A stretch of DNA of 20,468 nt from CAZOGW01 sp964579415 (GTDB lineage: Bacteria > Actinomycetota > Acidimicrobiia > Spongiisociales > UBA5794). Every line of letters begins with the position of its first letter. The first letter of the stretch is position 1. The stretch lies in assembly GCA_964579415.1 (NCBI GenBank), contig CAZOGW010000046.1:1-20468 (forward strand), read 5' to 3'. The position numbers and the translations under genes were made by a program. Below the pieces are notes generated by a model. The model worked only from the letters and a program-made list of their open reading frames with translations, ran no database searches and had not been told where the DNA came from. Positions 1-8,682 of this stretch are shown here, in pieces.

Positions 1-223
1 GGGGGAGGTGTCCGATCGGCACGCCTGGCGCGACGAGACCGCATCACGTCTGCGGTCCGGCGACAGGCCGATCGGACGGAGGGGGTCTTCGCCACGGTGG
101 TCGCTTGTGCTCACACCAGACACTGGACCGGACGTCGCCGGAGCAAGCATTGCAAGGTGGCGCGCTGAGGACGCCCCTCGATCCGCCCTCGGCGAAGCCG
201 GGGGAGACGAAGCGACCATCGGC

Positions 224-229
224 TATGTT
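224..229 (+). promoter_or_regulatory. Candidate -10 box for the lipoprotein gene
   Basis: TATGTT lies 6 nt before the chosen ATG at 236. That spacing would put the transcription start at or next to the start codon, giving a leaderless mRNA. I see no convincing -35 box at the right distance and no Shine-Dalgarno sequence before the ATG, which fits a leaderless start but does not prove it. Confidence 0.3.
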
Positions 230-235
230 CCGTCG

Positions 236-1318
236 ATGTCGCCGGCTCGACGCCTCCTTCTGACCGCTGCAGCCGTCCTGCTCGTCGTCGCGTGTGGCAG
301 CGACGGCACCTCACATACGGCCTCCAAGGTGGCCCTACGGCCCCAGAGCACGGCGGCACCGACCTCGACCGCTCCCCCGGCTTCGACGATGCCACCCGTC
401 ACCGGCACAGCCGACGAACCGCTCCCTGTCGGCGAGGTGGCGACGGTCGGCGACTGGCGCCTCCGCGTGTCCGGCGTGAGCGCCGACGCCACGTCCATGG
501 TCCTGGCGGAGAACCCGTTCGACGATCCTCCTGCCGACGGTGAGCAGTACTTCGTGGCAACGCTTCAGGCGACGTACGTGGGGACGGAGTCGAGCCGGTT
601 CTCGTTCGACGTGATGTTGCGCCCGATGGGACCCGCCGGTGACCTGTTGGACGAGTTCGGCTCTTACTGCGGTGTCATCCCTGATGCCATCGGCAATGCC
701 GGCGAGGTGTTCCCCGGCGGGACCATCGAGGGCAACGCCTGCTGGAACGTCCCCAGCGCTGACGTCGGATCGCTCATCCTCGTCGCCGAGCCGACCTTCA
801 CGACCGGCCAGGCGGCCTACCTGTCGCTCGACCCGGCGGCGATGCCTGTCACCGGCTCGACGAGCGATGGCGTCACCCCTGCGCTCCGCCCCGATGCCGT
901 CCGGCTCGGGATGCCCGCCAACGTCGGCGAGTGGACGCTCCGCGTCGCTTCGGTGTACCCGGACGCGAGCGGGCAGATCCTCGACGAGAACGTCCTCAAC
1001 ACACCGCCTCCCGACGGCGAGCAGTTCTTCTTGGTGACGCTGGAAGCCACCCATCACGGCACCGGCTCACCCAACGTCGCCTTCGACCTGACGCTCAAGG
1101 CGGTAGGACCATCGAACGTCGCCTACGAAGACTTCGTCTTCCCCTGCGGGATGATCCCCGATCCCTTGTTCTTTGCCCACCCCGACACCAACGGCACCGT
1201 CACCGGCAACACCTGCTGGAGCGTCCGCACAACGGACGCGACCGCACTCGAGATGCTCGCGGAGCCGACGTTCTCGTTCGGCGGGACCGAGCGGGTCTTC
1301 TTCGAACTGTCGCGTTAG
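236..1318 (+). CDS. Lipoprotein with two tandem DUF4352-like domains
   Basis: A 360-residue exported lipoprotein of unknown function. The ATG at 236 is chosen because it opens a textbook signal peptide: Arg-Arg at residues 5-6, a hydrophobic run, then a lipobox ending at Cys20 (VVAC). The open frame continues upstream to position 8 but that part is Arg-rich and unlike an N-terminus. A Thr/Pro/Ala linker (about residues 30-60) precedes two copies of one domain. The same Trp of the G-D/E-W motif sits at residues 74 and 233, a period of 159 residues. Both copies keep the P-x-D-G-E-Q-Y/F core and a Cys pair (C-G-x-I-P-D ... G-N-x-C-W). The layout resembles DUF4352-type immunoglobulin-like domains found on Gram-positive surface lipoproteins; that family link is inference. 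The helicase gene starts 139 bp downstream on the same strand. Confidence 0.75.
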   Translation: MSPARRLLLTAAAVLLVVACGSDGTSHTASKVALRPQSTAAPTSTAPPASTMPPVTGTADEPLPVGEVATVGDWRLRVSGVSADATSMVLAENPFDDPPADGEQYFVATLQATYVGTESSRFSFDVMLRPMGPAGDLLDEFGSYCGVIPDAIGNAGEVFPGGTIEGNACWNVPSADVGSLILVAEPTFTTGQAAYLSLDPAAMPVTGSTSDGVTPALRPDAVRLGMPANVGEWTLRVASVYPDASGQILDENVLNTPPPDGEQFFLVTLEATHHGTGSPNVAFDLTLKAVGPSNVAYEDFVFPCGMIPDPLFFAHPDTNGTVTGNTCWSVRTTDATALEMLAEPTFSFGGTERVFFELSR

Positions 1319-1457
1319 TGCCACACAACCACGGAGACCTTCCTGGTGGGCGGCGACGTATTCAGTGTTCAGCGAGGTCTGCTTGCACCGCCGGGACTCA
1401 CAGTGGCGACCGGCGCTCAATATGCTCCCGGTCGATCACTGGCGAGCAGGTGAGTTG

Positions 1458-4400
1458 ATGGCGGTACCGGTGGAACGACAGCGCGCGGTTGAACGAGCCA
1501 TGACCGAGTGGGTCAAGAAGCTCGTCGACATGTCGGGACGCAATCGCCTGCTGTTCTACCGGACTCTGAAGCGGGGCACCTTGGAGTTGACGGACGCCGA
1601 TGAGCTGAACGTCGACCTCCTGCTCAGTGGCCGCGGAGTGTCGTTGTCGAGCCTGTTCACAGCCACCGCAGCCGAGCCGGACCGGTTCGAGAACGCCCGT
1701 AGACGGGCCCGGACCATTCACGCCAAGGCGATGGAGCACTTCGAGGAACGGGGCATCGAGACGCTGTTCCTGGCCGTCGGCATGGCGACGTGGACCACCA
1801 CCAGCACCGCCGCCACCCCGTCGGCACCGGTGCTGCTCCGGCCCCTCGCCATCGATCCGAAGGGGGCAGCTCAGACCGACTTCGAGCTGCGGCTGGAGGG
1901 CGACTGGGACGTCAACCACACCCTGGTCCACTACCTCGCCACCGAGTATTCGGTCGAGCACGATGCCGGGGCGTTGCTCGACTCCGGCAAGGTGCCGGGT
2001 CTACAGATCGACCGGCGCCTGGTGGTGGGCACCTTCGCCTACACCAAGCTGCCGATGGTGCGGGACATCGGAGGCAACGTGGCGGCACTCGCCGAGCATG
2101 ACATCATCGCCGCCATCGCCGGCGATGCGACTGCCCGGGCGGCGTTGCGTTCCCGGCGAGCAGACAGCGTCACGGAATCCGCGCCGGACCGCACCCATCC
2201 CCGTGACGAATACCTGATCCTCGACGCGGACGCTTCTCAGAACTATGTGATCAACGCCGCCCTCAACGGCGAGTCCCTCGTCGTCCAGGGCCCACCCGGA
2301 ACCGGGAAGTCGCAGACCATCGCCAACCTGGTCGCCACGTTCGTGGCCCGCGGCAAGCGGGTGCTGTTCGTCGCCGAGAAGCGGGCCGCCATCGACGCCG
2401 TCACCAAGCGACTGGAAGGCGCCGGCCTCGCCGACCTGGTGATGGATCTCCACGGTGGTGTCAGATCGCGGCGGCAGCTCGCCGGCGACATCCAATCCAG
2501 CCTCGACCGGATCGCCCAGGTGCCCAAGCACGACCAGGACGACCTGCATCGTGGCCTCGAGTCCGCTCGATCGGCATTGGTGGACCACGCCGACGCGGTG
2601 CACCAGATCCGTGACCCCTGGGGCATCTCTTTCCATGGCCTGATCCAACGGCTCATCGATCTCGGGCGTGGCCTCGATCCGCCACCGGTGATGCCGGGTC
2701 CGGGCGACCTCGACGCCATCGGGGAGGCGGCGCATCGCGAGGTGATCGAGCTCCTCGGGGAGTGGGGGGACCTGGTCCGCCCCGCGCTGGCGATCGGCTC
2801 GCCGTGGCTGAGCGCCCGCATCGATTCCGACGACGACGTTCGCCGGGCGCACGCCATCGTCGGCGAGCTGGTCGCGGGCCGGGTAGCTGAGGTGGGGGTA
2901 CTTCTCGACGACGCTCTCGACGACATCGCAGTTCCCGCCCCGGCGACCCTCGGCGACTGGAGGGCATTGATCGACCTCTTCGCCACCGTGGCCGAATCCG
3001 AGGCGACTCTGGGAAGCGAGGGGTTCTCCCTCGATTTCGACGGCTTGACCGCAGCGCTGGCTCCGGGCGGCGAGAGCGCCGTCAGGCGTGCTCTGGCGCA
3101 CGTGTTCAACGGCGGCTACCGGGCCGCCAAGAAGCAGCTCGGCGAGCTGTGGCGCCTCGACGCCAAACCGGACGGCCCGGCGCTTCTCGAGGCCACGCTC
3201 CATGCGAACGAAGCTGTCTCCACATGGCGGAGATTCGGAGGCACCGGCCGGCCGACGTACCCGGCCAACCTCGCCACAGCCGCCGCAGGCTACGAGGAAC
3301 TCACCGACCGGCTCACCGCCCTGGGCGGCTTCCTTCCGGTGGAGGCTCTCACCGATCGCAGCGTGGAATCACTCGACGCACATCTCGGACGTCTCCTGCG
3401 CGACGAGCAGGCGCTGCAACGGATGCCTCACATCAGGAGGATCGAGCGCCGTCTCGACGAGCTGGGGCTGCGACGGTTCCTCGACGCAGCCCGCGCCGGG
3501 ACACTCCCCGTCGCCCAGCTCCCCGACACGTTCGACCATGCATGGAGCTACGCGGTCCGCATGGCCGTCACCGCCGCCGATCGCCGGCTGGCGACCTTCG
3601 ACGTCGACCGCCACTACCGCCAACTCGCCGAGTTCCGTAAGTCCGACCGGCGACACATCGACTCCACTCCGCCGCGGGTCCGCCGCCGCGCCGCCGAAGC
3701 GGCGGTTGGCGCCATGGACGAGCATCCGGAACAGGACCAACTGGTACGCGCCCAGGCGAAGCGAAAGCGGGGACACCTCCCGCTACGCGCACTCTTCGAA
3801 CAGGCACCCGACGTCCTCACCGCCCTCCGCCCCTGCTGGGTCATGTCGCCGCTGGTGGTGGCTCAGACGCTCCCGGCGCGCCCGGTCTTCGATCTGGTGA
3901 TCTTCGACGAGGCGAGCCAGGTGCTTCCCGCCGACGCGGTTCCCGCCCTGCTCCGTGCCCCTCAGGCGATCGTCGCCGGCGATGAGATGCAGCTACCTCC
4001 CACGACCTTCTTCGGATCGGAAGCCGACTACGGAGAGGAACCGCAGGACGAGGACCAGATCGACCTGGCGCTGACGGGAGGGTTCGAGTCGATCCTTCAG
4101 GTCCTCTCGTCGCTGCTCCGCAGCCGGATGCTCACCTGGCACTACCGCTCCGAAGACGAACGGCTCATCGCATTCTCCAACGCCAACATCTACGACGGAG
4201 CGTTGACGACGTTCCCCGGGAGCCGCAGCGACAGCTGCCTCTCCTATGTGGGCGTGCCGCACCACCCGGGTGTCCCGGTGGATACCCGGAGCAATCCCGA
4301 CGAGGTTGCCACGGTCGTCGACCTGATGATCGAACACGCCCGCACCCACCCGGACGAGTCGTTGGGGGTGATAGCGATGGGCGTCTACCACGCCGATCGT

Positions 4401-5429
4401 GTCGACGCTGGGTTGCGCAAGCGGTTGCTCGACGAGGATGACCCGGCGCTGGACACCTTCTTCGACCAGCACCAACCCGAGCGCCCCTTCGTAAAGAACC
4501 TGGAGCGTGTCCAGGGCGATGAGAGAGACGCCATCATCCTGTCGATCGGGTACGGGAAGACCGCCGACGGACGCCTTCCGTACCGATTCGGGCCGCTCCT
4601 CCAGGAAGGCGGGGAGCGGCGCCTCAATGTCGCCGTGAGCCGCGCCCGGCGCCGGCTCACGCTCGTCGCGTCGTTCTCGCATGCCGACATGGACCCGGGC
4701 CGGTCGTCGAAGCGTGGCGTGGCGCTGCTCCGGCGCTATCTCGAGTACGCGGCTTCAGGCGGTCGGGAGCTGGAGGGTGCTGACACCCTGCGGACACTCG
4801 ATCCGTTCGAGGACGACGTCAAGCGGCGGCTGACCGGCGCAGGGCTGACGGTGGTCCCCCGGTTCGGGGTCTCCGACTTCCGCATCGACTTCGCCGTCCC
4901 CCACCCGGAGAACCGCGGGCAGATGCTGCTCGCTATCGAGACCGACGGGGAGTCCTACCGCACCGCGGCGACGGCCCGGGACCGGGATCGGTTGCGCCAG
5001 CAGGTGCTCGAGCGGCTCGGCTGGCGCTTCCACAGGATCTGGGCCACCGACTGGTTCCGAGACCCGGAGGCGGCGACCCGACGCGCCCTGGACGCGTATT
5101 CCGCCGCGGTGAACGACCGGGGCCCGGAGGTCGACCGTTTCCCGGTGGTTGCTGTCACCCCGGCCGAGGGCGCCGTCGAACCGGCGTTCACCCGGACGGG
5201 GCCGCGTCCGCCGGGTATGGGCGGCGGCAGGCCGATCGACGAGTACACCCCACCGCAGCTCATCGAGTTCGCCCGTTGGGTGGCTTCGGACGGACTCCTC
5301 AGGACGGAAGCGGAGCTCATCGACGAGATGATCGGCGAGCTCGGCTACAAGAGGCGCGGAGCCAAGATCGTCCGTTCGGTGACCGATGCTGTGAGGTTCG
5401 CACTGGGAGAGCACGCAGGTGAACCCTGA
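1458..5429 (+). CDS. DUF4011 / superfamily I helicase with C-terminal Vsr-like nuclease domain
   Basis: A 1323-residue multidomain ATPase-nuclease. The N-terminus matches DUF4011 (W-V-K-K-L-V-D-M-S-G-R-N-R-L-L). Helicase motifs follow in order: Walker A GPPGTGKS at 278-285, Walker B DEAS at 817-820, G-D-E-M-Q-L-P-P at 841-848, W-H-Y-R-S-E from 894, V-Q-G-D-E-R-D at 1018-1024, and R-L-N-V-A-V-S-R-A-R at 1055-1064. Between motifs I and II lies a ~500-residue, largely helical insert. Residues ~1130-1200 look like an MTES_1575/Vsr-type nuclease with D1144 and E1161-x-D1163 as likely metal ligands. The last ~60 residues form the winged-helix-like tail common in these proteins. The ATG at 1458 is preferred (AGGTGAG just upstream) over an open-frame start at 1173 that would overlap the lipoprotein gene; 1500 is another possibility. 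Proteins of this architecture occur in phage-defence contexts, so a role against foreign DNA is likely but inferred. No methyltransferase or clear partner lies beside it. Confidence 0.85.
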   Translation: MAVPVERQRAVERAMTEWVKKLVDMSGRNRLLFYRTLKRGTLELTDADELNVDLLLSGRGVSLSSLFTATAAEPDRFENARRRARTIHAKAMEHFEERGIETLFLAVGMATWTTTSTAATPSAPVLLRPLAIDPKGAAQTDFELRLEGDWDVNHTLVHYLATEYSVEHDAGALLDSGKVPGLQIDRRLVVGTFAYTKLPMVRDIGGNVAALAEHDIIAAIAGDATARAALRSRRADSVTESAPDRTHPRDEYLILDADASQNYVINAALNGESLVVQGPPGTGKSQTIANLVATFVARGKRVLFVAEKRAAIDAVTKRLEGAGLADLVMDLHGGVRSRRQLAGDIQSSLDRIAQVPKHDQDDLHRGLESARSALVDHADAVHQIRDPWGISFHGLIQRLIDLGRGLDPPPVMPGPGDLDAIGEAAHREVIELLGEWGDLVRPALAIGSPWLSARIDSDDDVRRAHAIVGELVAGRVAEVGVLLDDALDDIAVPAPATLGDWRALIDLFATVAESEATLGSEGFSLDFDGLTAALAPGGESAVRRALAHVFNGGYRAAKKQLGELWRLDAKPDGPALLEATLHANEAVSTWRRFGGTGRPTYPANLATAAAGYEELTDRLTALGGFLPVEALTDRSVESLDAHLGRLLRDEQALQRMPHIRRIERRLDELGLRRFLDAARAGTLPVAQLPDTFDHAWSYAVRMAVTAADRRLATFDVDRHYRQLAEFRKSDRRHIDSTPPRVRRRAAEAAVGAMDEHPEQDQLVRAQAKRKRGHLPLRALFEQAPDVLTALRPCWVMSPLVVAQTLPARPVFDLVIFDEASQVLPADAVPALLRAPQAIVAGDEMQLPPTTFFGSEADYGEEPQDEDQIDLALTGGFESILQVLSSLLRSRMLTWHYRSEDERLIAFSNANIYDGALTTFPGSRSDSCLSYVGVPHHPGVPVDTRSNPDEVATVVDLMIEHARTHPDESLGVIAMGVYHADRVDAGLRKRLLDEDDPALDTFFDQHQPERPFVKNLERVQGDERDAIILSIGYGKTADGRLPYRFGPLLQEGGERRLNVAVSRARRRLTLVASFSHADMDPGRSSKRGVALLRRYLEYAASGGRELEGADTLRTLDPFEDDVKRRLTGAGLTVVPRFGVSDFRIDFAVPHPENRGQMLLAIETDGESYRTAATARDRDRLRQQVLERLGWRFHRIWATDWFRDPEAATRRALDAYSAAVNDRGPEVDRFPVVAVTPAEGAVEPAFTRTGPRPPGMGGGRPIDEYTPPQLIEFARWVASDGLLRTEAELIDEMIGELGYKRRGAKIVRSVTDAVRFALGEHAGEP

Positions 5430-5458
5430 CCAATGACGCGACGAACCCGAGAAGGCTG

Positions 5459-5647
5459 ATGTTTCGCCCCACCGGGGCGCCTGCCACAGCCACATCGCCG
5501 GGCTGGGTCCCAGGGCGATCCCGTGTTCGTTGGTGCATTGCCGGGGTCACGGACAACGATCGCTCCCACTTCCTGGAGCAACTCGGCCCGGTGCGTGTAC
5601 GGTTGGATTCGACCCTGTGCGAGATCGGGTTCGAGGGAGGACACTGA
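5459..5647 (+). CDS. Possible small ORF between helicase and anchored protein
   Basis: A 62-codon ORF starting 29 bp after the helicase stop. It has a GAGAAGG ribosome-binding-like sequence at 5449-5455, and its TGA overlaps the next ATG as TGATG at 5645-5649. The predicted product has no recognisable domain, but its second half (N-D-R-S-H-F-L-E-Q-L-G-P-V-R) reads like ordinary soluble protein. Third-position GC is only moderately raised, and a GC-rich hairpin (5465-5479, CGCCCC / GGGGCG with a 3-nt loop) overlaps its first codons, so this could equally be an untranslated spacer. Unrecognised. Confidence 0.3.
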   Translation: MFRPTGAPATATSPGWVPGRSRVRWCIAGVTDNDRSHFLEQLGPVRVRLDSTLCEIGFEGGH

Positions 5648-6495
5648 TGACAGACCAAGGCCCACTTTCGGGCAGCACGCCCGACACACCCGACCCCGAT
5701 TCGGGTCCGCCGGATACCAAGGGACCTTGGTGGCGCCGATGGTGGGCGATCGTACTCTGGGTGATTCTTGGCATCAGCATCCTCAGTGCCATCTTCGGCG
5801 GTGACGGCGACACGGATACCGACGACACCTCTGTGGCTACCGACACCACTCTTGTGACATCCACGACATCCGCCGGCGACACGACCAACGTCAATGAGGA
5901 GCCGACCACGTCGTCCACGCCCGACCAGACCACCACATCACCTCCGGCGACAACGACAACGGCGGCACCGACCACGACCACCGCGCCGACGACAACCACA
6001 CAGCCCGGCCCGGAACCTGTCTTCGGAGAAGGCACCCAATTGGTCGGCACGGACATCCCCTCGGGCACCTACGAGGCTTTCGACCTGGGGTCCTTTGGCT
6101 GCTATTGGGAACGCCTGTCCGATCTCTCCGGCGAGCTCGAAGCCATTCTCGCCAATGACAACGCCGATAACCACGCCATTGTCGCAATTGCCGACAGTGA
6201 CGAGGCGTTCAACTCGTCTGGGTGCGGAGCCTGGTACGAACTGGCTGCGTTCGACGATCTATTGGCAGAGATCCCATCGGGTACCTGGGCCGTGGGGTTG
6301 CACGTAGAACCTGGCCGCTATCGGGCCGAAGTCACCGAACTCTGCTACTGGCAACGGCTCTCGGGCTTCTCCGGTGAGCTCGGGGACATTCTCGCCAACG
6401 ACAACGTGGAGTCTGGATCCGCGATCGTGGACATATCAGAGAGTGACGCCGGATTCGGTTCGAGTGGCTGCGGAGTGTGGACCCGGGCAGATTGA
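5647..6495 (+). CDS. Membrane-anchored protein with Thr-rich stalk and two Cys-containing repeats
   Basis: A 282-residue protein of unknown function. The ATG at 5647 follows a strong GAGGGAGGA ribosome-binding site. Residues 1-31 are Pro/Asp-rich and presumably cytoplasmic. Residues 32-50 form one transmembrane segment, after a W-W-R-R-W-W cluster. Residues 55-125 are a Thr/Asp/Pro-rich stalk. The outer part holds two homologous units, about 131-197 and 215-279. Each has G-x-Y/W, C-Y-W-x-R-L-S, S-G-E-L-x-x-I-L-A-N-D-N and S-S-G-C-G-x-W, with Cys pairs C152/C193 and C233/C275 that could form one disulfide per unit. Similar repeats occur in actinobacterial surface proteins of unknown role. It ends at a GC-rich hairpin. 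Confidence 0.7.
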   Translation: MTDQGPLSGSTPDTPDPDSGPPDTKGPWWRRWWAIVLWVILGISILSAIFGGDGDTDTDDTSVATDTTLVTSTTSAGDTTNVNEEPTTSSTPDQTTTSPPATTTTAAPTTTTAPTTTTQPGPEPVFGEGTQLVGTDIPSGTYEAFDLGSFGCYWERLSDLSGELEAILANDNADNHAIVAIADSDEAFNSSGCGAWYELAAFDDLLAEIPSGTWAVGLHVEPGRYRAEVTELCYWQRLSGFSGELGDILANDNVESGSAIVDISESDAGFGSSGCGVWTRAD

Positions 6496-6521
6496 CGCCG
6501 TCCGATCAGGTCCGGATGGCG
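6496..6521 (+). terminator. GC-rich hairpin after the anchored-protein gene
   Basis: A 9-bp stem (6496-6504 with 6513-6521, one G-U pair, 8-nt loop) starts at the base after the TGA stop. There is no U-tract, which is common for hairpin terminators in high-GC actinobacteria. Confidence 0.4.
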
Positions 6522-6830
6522 AACCACCGCGATGTGCTCGACCCTGCCATGTGCATCCGGGCCGGGGGCGGGTCGTTGTCGTAGAGGACAGCTCACGAGG
6601 AGCTGAGGGGTGTCCCGATGCACCAGGGTTCGGGGCGGATCTTGTTCGCCCGCACCGGGAACCATGCCGTCATGCCAACGCCGGCCAGAGGTCCGACGCG
6701 GGGGAGACCATGGACACTTCTCCTCCCTTCGGACCGCCCCGGCCCCCTACCCAGCTCGGGTCTCTGAATTCCGTCACACCCTCCACATATCTTGACTGCG
6801 GCGGTGGCGTCCAGGGAAGCGAGGAGTAAC
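6496..6830. other. 335-bp spacer with no supported gene
   Basis: Apart from the hairpin at its left end I see no gene here. The open frames crossing it on both strands are Pro/Arg/Gly-rich and match nothing I recognise. Near the right end TATCTT (6789-6794) and TTGACT (6792-6797) resemble promoter boxes but lack properly spaced partners. The promoter of the Uma2 gene is probably somewhere in 6750-6825. Confidence 0.5.
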
Positions 6831-7379
6831 GTGGATGGGACGATGGCCACCCGCCTGCGAGAGCAGTGGATCCCGATGTCGTGGGAAGACTACGAAGCCC
6901 TGGTCGACAGCGTCCGCGGCGAATACATCGACGGGTGCCTCGTCGTGAGCGCCGCACCGAACCACCTGCACCAGCAGGTCTGCACCCGATTGGCATACCG
7001 GATCCACCAGGCCCTCCCACCGGGGCACGCCGCCGTGGCCGGGTGGGGCTGGAAGCCCGCCGCTGACGAGTTCGTCCCCGACGTCATCGTGCATCCGGAC
7101 GACGGCGACGACAAGCGGTACACCGCCACCCCGCATCTGGTGATCGAAGTCCTATCGCAGGACCGGTCGGCGGACACCGTCCGCAAACTGCGCAAGTACT
7201 CCGAGGTCGGACTCCCCCGCTACTGGATCATCGATCCCGACGGCCCGACTCTCATAGTCTTCGAGCTCAACGACCTGGGCCAACTGGTCGAGATCGCCCG
7301 GTACCTCGGCGACGAGACCGCAGACGTCGATATCGGACCGATCCGGTTCACCTTGACGCCGGCGTCACTGCTCGGCTGA
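6831..7379 (+). CDS. Uma2-family putative restriction-endonuclease-fold protein
   Basis: A 182-residue PD-(D/E)XK protein of the Uma2 family (Pfam PF05685). Likely active-site residues are in place: E31 in G-E-Y-I-D-G, D84 in V-P-D-V-I-V, E106 in L-V-I-E-V-L-S, and a Lys in R-K-L-R-K-Y (K119 or K122). The Y-W-I-I-D-P signature follows. The GTG at 6831 is chosen because GAGGAG lies 4 nt upstream; an ATG at 6843 is nearly as good. Uma2 proteins are abundant, often multi-copy, and mostly uncharacterised; nuclease activity is inferred from the fold. No partner gene is evident, and the hydrolase gene downstream has its own 200-bp leader. Confidence 0.85.
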   Translation: MDGTMATRLREQWIPMSWEDYEALVDSVRGEYIDGCLVVSAAPNHLHQQVCTRLAYRIHQALPPGHAAVAGWGWKPAADEFVPDVIVHPDDGDDKRYTATPHLVIEVLSQDRSADTVRKLRKYSEVGLPRYWIIDPDGPTLIVFELNDLGQLVEIARYLGDETADVDIGPIRFTLTPASLLG

Positions 7380-7522
7380 CATCCACTCCCTGGACCGGCC
7401 GATGGAGCGACCGGGGACGGCCCCCACCATCGAAGGCTTCCTCCGACCCGGTCATAACGCTGTCGCTATCCTCCGTCCCCACCCGTACACTCACAGGACC
7501 GGCACGAGTCAGGGGGGTGGCC

Positions 7523-7588
7523 ATGAGGGAGTCCGGCGGGGTTCCCCGCCAGCCAGGCACACGGTGCGAGCGTCCATGGACGCCGTGA
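7523..7588 (+). CDS. Possible 21-codon leader ORF before the hydrolase gene
   Basis: An ATG at 7523 directly follows a G-rich AGGGGGGTGG stretch that could act as a ribosome-binding site. The ORF ends with TGA at 7586-7588, just past the hydrolase ATG at 7576, an arrangement that would permit translational coupling. The 21-residue product has no recognisable feature. It may be chance. Confidence 0.15.
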   Translation: MRESGGVPRQPGTRCERPWTP

Positions 7589-8682
7589 CGGGCACGGACG
7601 CCCAGCGGCGCCGGAATCTCCTCGACCCGGATGCCCCGCCCCGCGCTCGGCGGACGCTGCGCACCGGCCCGCCGCAGTACCACCACTGGTACACATCCGA
7701 CGGCGCCCAGCTCCTCCTCGCCCGGTACCAGGGCGGCGACAAGGGCCCGGTGATCCTGGTCCACGGGCTCGGCGTGTCGAGCCACATCTTCACGCTCGAC
7801 ACCATCGACACCAACATGGTCGAGTACCTCTACGAGCAAGGCTACGACGTGTGGACGCTCGACTATCGCTCCTCCAGCGACCTGCCCTCGGCCACCGCGC
7901 CCGCCGACGCCGACCTCATCGGCCGCATCGACTTCCCCGAGGCCGTCTCCGAGGTGCTGCGCCTCACCGGCACCGAAGACGTGCAGATGGTGGTGCACTG
8001 TTTCGGTGCCACGGTGTTCTTCATCTCGATGCTCTCCGGCGCCCTGCACCACGTCCGCTCGGCGGTGGCGTCCCAAGCCATGCCCTACGTCGACGGGGCA
8101 CCCGCCCTGCGTGTCAAGGCCAACCTGCGCCTGGCCCGCCTCCTCCAGGCGGTAGGCATCGACACCCTCGACGCCTACACCGACACCGACACGCCGTGGC
8201 GGGGCCGGCTGTGGGACACCGCTCTGCGGCTGTACCCCCTCCCCGACGACGAGCGCTGCGGGAACCCGATCTGCCGGAGGGTCTCGTTCATGTACTCGCT
8301 GTTGTACGAGCACAGCCAACTCGCCGACGCCACCCACGACAACCTCCAGGAGCTGTTCGGGGTGTGCAACATCTCCGCCTCGGCGCACGTGCTCAAGATG
8401 GTCCAAGCCGGCCACGCCGTCGACAAGAACGGCAACGACGTCTACATGTCGCACCCGGAGCGGCTCGCCATCCCGCTGCGTCTGGTCCACGGCGCCGAGA
8501 ACGCCTGCTTCTCCCCCACCTCCAGCGCCCGGACCCTGGAGTGGCTCCAGGAGCACAACGACCCCGCCCTCTACTCCCGCTTCGAGATCCCGAGGTACGG
8601 GCACCTCGACTGCATCTTCGGCGAGAGAGCCGCCACCGACGTGTTCCCCCTCATCCTCGAGCACCTGGAGGTGACGGCGTGA
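7576..8682 (+). CDS. Alpha/beta-fold hydrolase with cysteine nucleophile, paired with GMC oxidoreductase
   Basis: A 368-residue alpha/beta hydrolase. The oxyanion-region motif L-V-H-G-L-G is at 61-66. The nucleophile elbow reads V-H-C-F-G, so C142 stands where most relatives have Ser. The catalytic His is probably H343 (Y-G-H-L-D), and the acid probably lies near E308. The start is uncertain: ATG 7576, GTG 7564 and ATG 7402 share the frame, and 7576 leaves the N-terminal length usual for the family. The gene overlaps the GMC oxidoreductase by 4 bp. Hydrolases of this type are also found fused to, or next to, cholesterol-oxidase-like GMC enzymes, suggesting sequential action on a hydrophobic, perhaps sterol-like or ester, substrate. 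The substrate is not readable from sequence. No signal peptide is visible. Confidence 0.8.
   Translation: MDAVTGTDAQRRRNLLDPDAPPRARRTLRTGPPQYHHWYTSDGAQLLLARYQGGDKGPVILVHGLGVSSHIFTLDTIDTNMVEYLYEQGYDVWTLDYRSSSDLPSATAPADADLIGRIDFPEAVSEVLRLTGTEDVQMVVHCFGATVFFISMLSGALHHVRSAVASQAMPYVDGAPALRVKANLRLARLLQAVGIDTLDAYTDTDTPWRGRLWDTALRLYPLPDDERCGNPICRRVSFMYSLLYEHSQLADATHDNLQELFGVCNISASAHVLKMVQAGHAVDKNGNDVYMSHPERLAIPLRLVHGAENACFSPTSSARTLEWLQEHNDPALYSRFEIPRYGHLDCIFGERAATDVFPLILEHLEVTA

Noticed and set aside
10..77. 11-bp inverted repeat GTCCGATCGGC / GCCGATCGGAC with a 46-nt spacer
   Set aside because: Built on the self-complementary CGATCG in a GC-rich region, with no adjacent feature; probably chance.
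8..235. Longer N-terminus for the lipoprotein
   Set aside because: The signal peptide begins at the internal Met at 236; the upstream part is Arg-rich and would mask the signal.
1421..1426. TATGCT as -10 box of the helicase gene
   Set aside because: No matching -35 box, and several such hexamers are expected by chance.
1173..1457. Longer N-terminus for the helicase
   Set aside because: It would overlap the lipoprotein gene by 146 bp and has Ser/Pro/Arg-rich, non-homologous sequence; ATG 1458 has a better ribosome-binding site.
5465..5479. CGCCCC / GGGGCG hairpin after the helicase as a terminator
   Set aside because: Only 6 bp with no U-tract, and it lies in the possible small ORF; too weak to list as a separate feature.
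7348..8664. 438-codon open frame antisense to the Cys hydrolase
   Set aside because: Low-complexity mirror of a well-supported gene.
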